A stretch of 64,000 bases of DNA from Panaeolus papilionaceus (taxonomy: Eukaryota; Basidiomycota; Agaricomycetes; Agaricales), in the NCBI GenBank assembly GCA_015501605.1, contig JADNRZ010000024.1, positions 372,001-436,000 on the forward strand, in the 5' to 3' direction. Positions 56,297-64,000 of this stretch are shown here, in pieces. Under the pieces are notes generated by a model. The model searched no databases, was not told the origin of the DNA, and saw only the letters and a list, made by a program, of their open reading frames with translations. Each line of letters starts with the position of its first letter. Position 1 is the stretch's first letter. A program made the position numbers and the translations under genes.

Positions 56297-59200
56297 CTAG
56301 TCTAGGTCGACAGGAATAACCCTCCCAGTAGCTTCTTCGACGGGATTTAACATAGCCCTAATTGTGAATTAGTTAGCCTACTCGACACATGTCATATTTT
56401 GGTTACTTACATTCCTGCCACTGCCCAGGAACGTCGCAACTTGGTCAACTTTCGTCCATGATACTGATCATTGTGCACCTTTTCAATCGCTTTTACCAAG
56501 TTGTTGTAAGTACCCATGTAACCCTTGGCGTCGAAAGGGAGATTTCGTTGCTTCCCAGTGGCAAGATATTCCTCGAGGCAGCCTACAATCTACAAGAGAT
56601 CAGCTGGAAAGTTAATAGATAGCCAACGAGACCTACCGCTGTCGCCACGAGAGCGATTACACGTAGAGGTACTTCTTGGGAAAAATCATCATGGAATGAC
56701 CGCGCTACCCCGTCAGGCTTGTTGTAGAAGAACTGTTGAATAACGTGGCCTATGCATGGGTGAGCGAAATTGTTTGTTTTCCCCTGTATCAACCCAAGGA
56801 AATAGGAATTAATCACCAATGACATAAGAGTGCAAAATTACATACCAATGTGTCCTTTTCGAGACCATGGTGGAAGGATCCTCGATCCAAGATTGCCTTC
56901 ACCCGGTCAATAACCGCATCGAATACGGCCAGTTGATTTCCTTCATATTCATCAGGTACTACCTCCTTGTAGAACATTGGGAGGATAGGACGAACATAAT
57001 CCTTTAATTTGCCTCGGAAAGTGGACGACTCCTGAAAAATCTGTGTATGCTTGTCAGCAAGAATGAACAAGCAAATCATGAACATCGCAAGAAGTCATAC
57101 CAGAATCCACATGTGGCGGTCAACCTGAAATTCTGAAAGACATCAAGTTAGGATAGGCGTTAAAAATGAAATAAATAAAAGAGTCCTACCGCCATCTAGT
57201 ACAACACCTTCGTTCTTGTAATGAAGGATGCGGGCCTCAAGAATTGCCTTCACAATATGGAGGTCATCCTGACGTGAAGGCCATGCATTACCAATTGCCA
57301 GCTCACGGCGCCAATCCACCTTGCTTGCAGCTAAGACCATCTTCCATGGGCCAGGATAGTATGCGAGGGTGGTTGGTGAGCGTGAACCGGAGTGACAAGA
57401 ATTTCTCGGTGCTCTTTTGCGGCCTTCATGATTGTGATCGTCGTTGTCGCTTTGAGCATCTTGATTATCATCGAATTCTTCATTAGCATTGTCATGAGAC
57501 TCTTCAAATGGATCCTCTTCGATATCGCGGATTAGACGGCCCAAGGCACCTTGTTGTCGAGCAGCTTCTACAAGGCGTTCTTCTTGAGGGGGGCGGCGAG
57601 CGCGATTTCGAGCGCGATGATCATTAAGAACATCGATTTGCTTCGAGAATGATTAGTAGAATATAATGTTGAATAAGAAATACTCACATTGTCAGGGACC
57701 GGCGCCTTCAACACTTGATATGATGCTTCATCCGCTTCAGATCGCGGCTGCTCATCTCCTGGCAGGGTTACTCAGAATCAGCAAATGCAACGGTAAGGCA
57801 AGAATCCAAAGGGTATAGACTAGTACCAGAGGGTACATCACGACTATCATCGTTGTCATCGTTGTCATCGTTGTCATTATTGTCGATGTTGTCACAGTCA
57901 TTGTCATTGTCGTCGTAGTAGTTATTGTCGTAGTCATTATCGTAGGCATGGTCGTTGTCGTCTTCATCATGGTCGTCGTCTTCGTCGCGGTTGTCATCTT
58001 CGTCATAGTCATCAGCGTTATTCATGTCGTCGTCTTCATTGTTATCGTGGTCACCATCGACTGAAAACAATGATATCAGATAATAATCGAAACAATATGA
58101 TGAAGAAATGACCAGCATCATCAGCATCAAATCCACGGAATTCGGGCGCATTCCACGTACTGTTCATGATGTCATTGTCTGAGTTGTCTTGTTGAGCATC
58201 ATCATCCCTTTCATCCTGCATATGTTCATCATCAGCACCAGTGCCTTCGTCGTCCGAGTCTGGGAATAGAATGACGTGTCGCCAGGATGGTTTCGACCTG
58301 CATGGCATTTCCGACTGCTCCTGATGCTGGGCCAACATGTGTTCTGTTCAACAAGGAGATGAGAACTCATGAGTGGGCGTAGATAAATAACTGAAGGTGC
58401 ATGCCTACCATTAGCAATAGAACCATACATAACAGTATCACGGTCATCGTTCTGAGAGGCGTCGGTCGGAGCAGTGCGGGCGTTGGATGTCAATTGATTA
58501 ATTTGGAAAGGGCGCGTCGCTTGGGTTGGGAGTGAAGGTAGTTGTGATGGTTGGCGAGATGTATCCGACGCTACAGGTCTTTGCAGTGGAGGAGGCGGAG
58601 CGAGCGTAGCCTTTGAAGCAACCTTGGAAAATGGGTTGATGATCGTGGAACCCATGGTACTACCATTACTGGGTGTAGCGGTATTCTTCTGCGACGTGAG
58701 TTGAGTGGGTCTTCTAAAAATCTGAGTTGAGACAGAAATCTGACCTGGCTAGGGAGGGAAATTCTCTGTTTCTTTGCAGCGGGAGCCATTCTGTTGAGTG
58801 GAGCGTCCTCGGGAATATTGAACAAACCGGGATCAATGGTATTGTCTGGTTTACGCTTTTGACCTTGTGATTTCTCCATGGCTCGCATCAGATCCCCTCC
58901 AATTATCTCGGAATCCTTCGCCAGCTTGTTGATACGACTGACTCTCTGACGTTGCGGACACGATGACGGAGCATTGGTGGTATCCGTGATACCCATGTGT
59001 TGATTTGGTTCCTGCTGAAGAGGTCCTAATAGGAGGGTGTATTAGAAAAATCATAAATATGCTTATTCCTGCAGTGCTACTTGCCTTCAACAGGAGCTGG
59101 ATCCTGGTTAGTCTGTCGCTTTTGCTGAACCCTTTTGCCTGTAGCTGCAGCAGTAGCGGTCAAATGTGCCAACGAGTTTTGCGGAGCTCCCAGGCCAGCG

Positions 59201-59449
59201 TCGTTTTCTGAGAATGTTTTTTCAAAAAAAAAAAGAGAAAGAATATATATAGTAAAAAATGAACCCACCTTTGTCTCCTTCATGTCCTTGAAGAGCTGGT
59301 CCTGTGAATACGTAGTTCAACTACAAACATTCTCGCAACTTGACCATTGGGGACTTGCCGTGGGGTGCACCTCGTTTTTGAGCCTTCTTGAGATTGTCAT
59401 GCATAGCACGTCCTTTGTTACCTTTAGACTTAGTTGTTGTATCGGGCAT
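56297..59449 (-). CDS. DUF6532-like protein
   Basis: The start is ATG 59449 (MPDTTTKSKGNKGRAMHD). Several short introns divide the gene; one near 59089 appears to use a GC donor (GCAAGT) and keeps frame (PVEG to PLQQEP). The N-terminal half is basic and low-complexity, with a nuclear signal-like MAPAAKKQR, followed by a long Asp/Asn tract (about 57840-58050). The C-terminal part has NEGVVLDGG, STFRGKLKDYVRPILP, HGLEKDTL, FAHPCIGHVIQQFFYN, SFHDDFSQEVPLRVIALVA, VGCLEEYLATGKQ and KLTKLRRSWAVAGM. It ends AMLNPVEEATGRV, with the stop at 56297-56299. This matches my memory of DUF6532 proteins, which are expanded in agarics and of unknown role. Nuclear location is a guess from the basic N-terminus. 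It is co-oriented with the next two genes. Confidence 0.7.
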
Positions 59450-59716
59450 TCTAAGGTAGAATAGAGTATTAGAAGAGCAAGTTAAGAGGTAGAGTGTTGG
59501 TATACGTTGAGGGGTGAGTTGAACCGAACTTAAGTTCCGAAGCAGATATATATTTGGCGCCATCCCTGACTCGGAGGTGTTGATTTATGGAACATGATAG
59601 AACATTGCAGCCCTGACTCAAGCAGACAACAGGGACAGCAGAAAATAGCTTTTATTTTGATTTAAACCAGTATAAATTGAAAGGCGAGGGAGGGAACACA
59701 AACTTTGAGGTTGTAA

Positions 59717-60211
59717 CTAATCCAAGAGTATAGAAATTGGGTGTCCCTCTTCTGAAGAGATAGTGATTATGTCTAGAAAAGCGTTAAACACTTTCAGAGA
59801 GGAAAGGTGATAAAAACTTGAGATAACGTACCAGAATGCTCAGAGATATCATAATTAACAGGGTGCGGATGGATGGAAACTGGTAGGCGATATCCAGATT
59901 CGCCAATGGCATAGTATAGCCGCCCAACCTGAATGTCCAAAGTAGCCAGTTTCTGCTCGACTTGACGAAGTGAATCAACTGCTATTTTCAGCTGCTGAAT
60001 CAAGTCTTTTTTGGCGCGCAGGTGTTGTTCCCGTATACACTGGGCAGTAGACAACAACTCACTGACGTCCTTTTCACTCCGTAAAAGGAATGGCTCGTGC
60101 TATGGGCAACATAAGCAAATATACAAAGGAGGTACATATCGATAACTTTACCAGTGATCGATCAACGAAGGAGTCAGTCAGAGGGGCACCGTCTTGTGGG
60201 CTATTGGCCAT
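59717..60211 (-). CDS. Small coiled-coil protein (unknown)
   Basis: ATG 60211 opens MANSPQDGAPLTDSFVDRSL. A GT-AG intron (about 60151-60104) leads to HEPFLLRSEKDVSELL and a probable coiled coil (LIQQLKIAVDSLRQVEQKLA). A second intron (about 59832-59774) is followed by a last exon ending ISILLD and a stop at 59717-59719, for 127 residues in total. Both introns keep frame. I do not recognise a family. It lies between the DUF6532-like and JmjC genes on the same strand. Confidence 0.6.
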
Positions 60212-60631
60212 TTGCAGCACGAAGTGGTAGTACAAGCTATAAAACATTAGTCAGCTGTTTAAGAGTCAAGATAGTGAATCTACACGCAATATAATATACA
60301 AATGGTCTGTCGATTGAGGTGGTACTACAAGAGGATGAGAGAGAGTTATAAGGAGTCTTGTGTGGGTCACAATTCAACGATGATTGTGAAATTTGAATTG
60401 GGAAACGTCACAGAATCTCGCATCACATGATTCGCTTTCTCATTTATGCCTCATCCTCAATCGTGCTCATCAAGCGTAAAAATTCAGAATAAATTATAAA
60501 AATACGAAATAAGACAAGGGATCGTGTTATAAAAAGCAGATAAAAAACTGTGTCTGATAAAATGAAACAGAGCCATGAAGCTGTCACGGTGAATATTCAA
60601 TAAGCAGAGCGAAAATTGGATAGCGACGGAA
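60212..60631. other. Intergenic region between small gene and JmjC gene
   Basis: About 420 bp, A+T-rich. It should hold the JmjC 3' UTR and the small gene's promoter. No other feature is seen. Confidence 0.4.
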
Positions 60632-63622
60632 TTATGATGTGCGCATTTTTTTGCGTCGCCCTGAGTTCAAATCCTCTTCTTCGTCTAGTAAAATAGTTAA
60701 TGAACTTATCTTGTTGGTATATTCAAAATGCGTACCTGGAATCCCATATGCTTCCCACTCCGATGCCATTATAGAATCCCAATCTAAATCCTGCTCTGCA
60801 TCACTCTCGCCCAAGGACATTATATCTTCCAAGTCTGTTTTATACAAGTGAGCTTATGTCCATGATAAAATGAATTGAATACCTTTCACTGCATAAGCCT
60901 CTACGCTGCTCCTTTTGTTCGCATGCCACGTATCCACGAAGATAGGTCCATATGTAATGCGGTGGTTCTTGTCCCCGGTAATAGCGATCTCCTTCGTCCG
61001 TGCACAATAACCTTCGTAAACAGAGTTTGAAGTACCATTTATGCTGAAGGTTTGGCGGATATAGTTCTCGAGAAGGTGAGGATTACATCCAGGTGCCCCA
61101 TCAATCTGAGCAGACTTGGCCCGTCGCTGATAGCAAGCCACATCCCCTAGGAACTGACCTATAGCAAACAGGATGTCATTAGATGACTGTGGCTGCTTGG
61201 ATTGCGTAAGGTTGGGCTGCACGGTTTCGACTTGAACAATATAGTGATGATCCAGCCATTCCACCATTGCATAGGCGAGTCCACGAACATACATGTATTG
61301 CTCTCGTTCTCGCCTGTTAAGCGCATTAGTGTCAAGCCCTATACCACCAGCATATGCCTTGAAGTCGAAAATGATCATCGTCACTCCGATGACACATGCG
61401 ACCAAGAATTCCTGGCAACCATGAGATGATTCCAAATTTGGTAGGTGGTGGTATTCGTCCGCTGTATGGTCTCAGCAAGGGTAAATAATAGATAAAGAGG
61501 GAGAAACTTACTTTCATGATGTACTCCTTTCTTGACGAGACCCACATAAAAAAAGCTGAGGATGCGTTGGAGTGCTGGTCGTGAAGCTGCCGTATTACTG
61601 TTGGTGACAGCACCATCAGCATTGAAGCAGTGTATAAAGGCCTTTAAACTGTCCGTCAAACAAGGTGTACTGTAGAAATAGCCACCTGCTACGATGGTGT
61701 GATCAACTGTGAGAACGACATGTCGAGTATTTGGGCGCATTAGACTATCCAACAATCAGAATATTAAGTTACGGAGCTTTAAACAAATATACTCACAGCA
61801 TCGTATTCTCTGTAAGAAGAACAGCCTCATAGTCCCATAAATCGGGGCGTGGTAGACTGGCATCATAGTCTTTCTCTAAATGCGCAAATTCTGCGGCATC
61901 TTCATGTCCCTTTTTAGGTGTCGCGATAATCCACCATTTTGCCCCAGTGCGGACATGAATAAATGTCGCAAACCCGTCGTTATCCAAATGTACCCAATGT
62001 AAACCACCTTTCGTCGTAACAAGCGCCCAGCGGAACTTGCTAGTGGGATACTCTTCACCCCTGGGGCAGTTAAGTTCCCCCATGGTCAGGCGCCAACTGA
62101 CAAGGTCTGTTGTGAAGCAAGTCTCCTCAAGTGTGGCGGTGGGCATAGGAAGATCCAATGCGTTGAGAATCTTGCCATTCTCCATGGTTGCGCATTGAAG
62201 AACTTGTTCAAGAGTGCCAGACCTTAGGCGCTTACCAAGCGACGTGGGTCTGCATTGGACGGAGTGATCTTTAAGATGTGCCAGTCAAAGAAAGAACATT
62301 AAACGCTTTCACATAAAAGTGTATAGATACATTTACGTACCGTGGATGTCTACGGTATGGTCAACACGTTGAACTTCTTGCAGAGCAGCCAAGTTAAATG
62401 CTCGTCGTTTCCCTGGCACATTTTTGACGACAATGTTTTGCTTCGATTCTCGTAGTATGCGATGAACTCGAGGCAGGTCATGGAGGTCGGAGTAATCGAG
62501 AATCGCGAAGGCAGATGTGGTGGGTTCGGCCAGCCAACGTGGCTGAGGGATGTCATCTTTGACGACGTAGTTCTGCTCTACGACCTTGTGCCACTCGCGA
62601 ACTCGACGAGAAATGAACTCTTCCTGCCATGGTTTTAAGTGCATGAGTAAAGCAGAAATGAAAGTTTTTGTATGGTGTGAACGCACATGAAAGTCCAATT
62701 TAATCTCTCTCCGATGATTATAGACATCAAAAATGCCTATAGTTGCAGTATAGTTCTGTTGAGGGAGCTCAAATGTCTATGATAAAGTCTCTAAGTTAAA
62801 ATATTGCTTACTTTGGCAGCAGGAGCGACTCTCAGCGTGACATCTTCATTTTTCACCTAGTATTCAACAGTCAGTGCATTGATTTGATTACTGACAGAAA
62901 GTATGACTCACCCAACGACGCTGGGCCTCCTCTTTGATCGTCGCCAGTTCTCGTTTCAGAATGGTGAGAATTGCAGGAGTGGCATTGAACTTCACTTTCT
63001 TGACCGTTGTTACCCCTCTTTGCTTGCTTTTACTTGAAGATGATCGAGGATAATCGGGCTTCACAGACATGTTGGCTGAAAAACTAGAAGTGGCAGAGGG
63101 TCGTGGACGTAGACCTTCACGGCGCGGTCTTTCCTTGTCTTCGTCCTCGTCCCCATGCCCATCCTCGTCCCCATATTCGTCCTTGTCCCCATGCTCATCC
63201 TCGTCCCCATGTCCGTCCTTGTCCTCGCGATCGTCCTTGTCCCCACCTTTATCTTCACTCTTGTCATTATCCTCGCCCCTTTCCCTTTCCGTGTTCACGT
63301 CCTCACCCGCCGACTCGTCGTCGTTGTCAGCGCCCTCATGACCCTTACCGCCAGCTTGGCTGGATATGTTGCTGTCTGCGTTACGGTCATGAGGACGGTG
63401 TTCAACATCTTCCCCAATTGGGCCTGGCGTTTGGTGCATCATGAGATCAGATGGATTGCAAGTCGAGTAGCTATCCCCTTGGTTCCCCTCAGCACCGAGG
63501 TCATAACTATTGCGTGGCTCCTGCATTTCTATGTCGCCTTGATGCTCGCCATAACTCTCAGCCTGCTCATTGCCGGCACGATTTCCACTATTACCCTGCT
63601 GGTTTCCAAAGTTCAGATCCAT
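60632..63622 (-). CDS. JmjC-domain oxygenase-like protein with acidic N-terminus
   Basis: ATG 63622 opens a 230-residue Gly/Asn- and Asp/Glu-rich region with HGDEDEHGDKDEYGDEDG-like repeats, followed by a basic patch (SSSSKSKQRGVTTVKKVKF) and further exons. The catalytic part reads DIPQPRWLAEPTTS, VKNVPGKRRAFNL, SWRLTMGELNCPRGE, then WVHLDNDGFATF with the iron ligands H-x-D (about 61990), KWWIIATPK, and MRPNTRHVVLTVDHTI, whose His is the probable third ligand. GGYFYS follows, as in JmjC proteins. A helical C-terminal region ends DLNSGRRKKMRTS with the stop at 60632-60634. JmjC enzymes are Fe(II)/2-oxoglutarate oxygenases, often lysine demethylases; the substrate is unknown here. Many short introns are present. 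An LTR element is inserted 3 bp upstream of the ATG. Confidence 0.75.
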
Positions 63623-63624
63623 CC

Positions 63625-64000
63625 TGTAAGGGATAGGAATGCCCAGAAGCCAAGTTGATAATCGAGTGAGGAATCATCCTGATCCCCACTGGCCTATATA
63701 CTACATCGGATAAACTATCTACCGGTATGCTGTGCACTAAATCTAAGAATAGGCTAAGGCTATGCGATATCAAATGATGGTGACGAAACAATCAGGAAAG
63801 GAGGCTGCGCACTACGACAGGGGTATCAATGATGCAACGGGCGGCTGTACAGTGATCTAGAGATGATGACCAGGCTGTGCACCGTAACCGCGCTAGGGTG
63901 GGGGTTCTGTGACAGATCCCCTGACACTATCTCCCCATCTAGATTTGCTGCCCCAGCAAATCCCTTAGCTTCCACGTCTACCGCCTCGTCCACTGCGCTC
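63625..64000 (-). mobile_element. Second KH LTR element, cut by the window edge
   Basis: A 302-bp LTR (63625-63926) is followed by 74 bp of internal sequence that equals 30215-30288. In minus-strand sense this is the 3' LTR. The left flank at 63620-63624 is CATCC, which should recur after the other LTR outside the window. The insertion lies just upstream of the JmjC ATG and has the same orientation as that gene. Confidence 0.93.
63658..63700 (-). promoter_or_regulatory. LTR promoter facing the JmjC gene
   Basis: TATATAG (63700-63694, minus strand) and the predicted start at 63667 have the same 33-nt spacing as in the other copy. A transcript from 63667 would have a leader of about 45 nt with no earlier ATG before the JmjC start at 63622. 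Use of this promoter is inferred. Confidence 0.45.

Noticed and set aside
57752..58012. Thr/Met-rich frame near the DUF6532-like gene
   Set aside because: An alternate frame of the GAT-rich repeat that encodes the Asp/Asn tract in the gene's own frame.
60650..60690. GAGTTCAAATCCTC resembles a tRNA T-arm
   Set aside because: No cloverleaf can be built around it, and it is the 3' coding end of the JmjC gene read on the other strand.
63069..63658. Plus-strand Pro/Ser-rich frames opposite the JmjC N-terminus
   Set aside because: Mirror translations of the Asp/Glu-rich repeat on the minus strand, which has the better gene model.

Overview
The window looks like a transposon-rich stretch of a mushroom-forming basidiomycete (Agaricomycetes) chromosome. 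The reasons are short (about 45-75 bp) GT-AG introns, many per gene; a NACHT NLR of the agaric type; a KDZ-type transposase relic; a DUF6533-like membrane protein; a DUF6532-like gene beside a JmjC gene; and several LTR retrotransposon families. This identification rests on recognised families, not on a database search.

Layout. 1-5.4 kb: an NLR (NACHT) gene whose 5' end is split by a 3.1-kb Copia deletion derivative (Copia-1, TSD GCAGC). 6.15-19.02 kb: a nearly complete Copia element (Copia-2, identical 390-bp LTRs, TSD GACTC) carrying a nested chromodomain Ty3/Gypsy element (Chromo-1, 7182-13441, TSD GACAG). 19.56-25.81 kb: a second, chimeric chromovirus copy (Chromo-2), joined to an older A+T-rich chromovirus relic (Chromo-3, to 28.43 kb) whose only interruptions are TGA codons. 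28.58-32.39 kb: a large palindrome (arms of about 830-870 bp with minisatellites) that contains a 1.77-kb non-autonomous LTR element encoding a KH/RGG RNA-binding protein. 32.4-37.6 kb: a third Copia remnant, split by a 2.2-kb terminal-inverted-repeat DNA element with two tandem hairpin units. 38.1-39.7 kb: a KDZ transposase relic, followed by a 180-bp tandem repeat.

From 42 kb the DNA is mostly host-like and all recognised genes but one lie on the minus strand: a DUF6533-like membrane protein, a frameshifted GNAT acetyltransferase, an apparently intact nine-exon cytochrome P450, (plus strand) a truncated GH16 glycanase, then three co-oriented genes: DUF6532-like, a small coiled-coil protein and a JmjC oxygenase. 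A second copy of the KH element begins 3 bp beyond the JmjC ATG and runs out of the window.

The most interesting system is the pairing of the chromovirus with the KH element. They share LTR ends (TGTCAGGGGATCT at one end, CCCTTACA at the other). In both, a TATA-like box lies exactly 33 nt before a 10-nt word that is perfectly complementary to the putative primer-binding site, which begins 2 nt after the LTR. That is the layout expected for Tf1/sushi-type self-priming. I infer that the KH element is mobilised in trans by the chromovirus. The KH element has no pol, and nearly all of its internal region is one ORF with a coiled coil, a KH domain and an RGG tail. The copy at the right edge is placed so that its LTR promoter could drive the JmjC gene.

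A second theme is inactivation by C-to-T type changes: in-frame stops in five retroelements are all TGA, at positions where CGA (Arg) or TGG (Trp) is expected.
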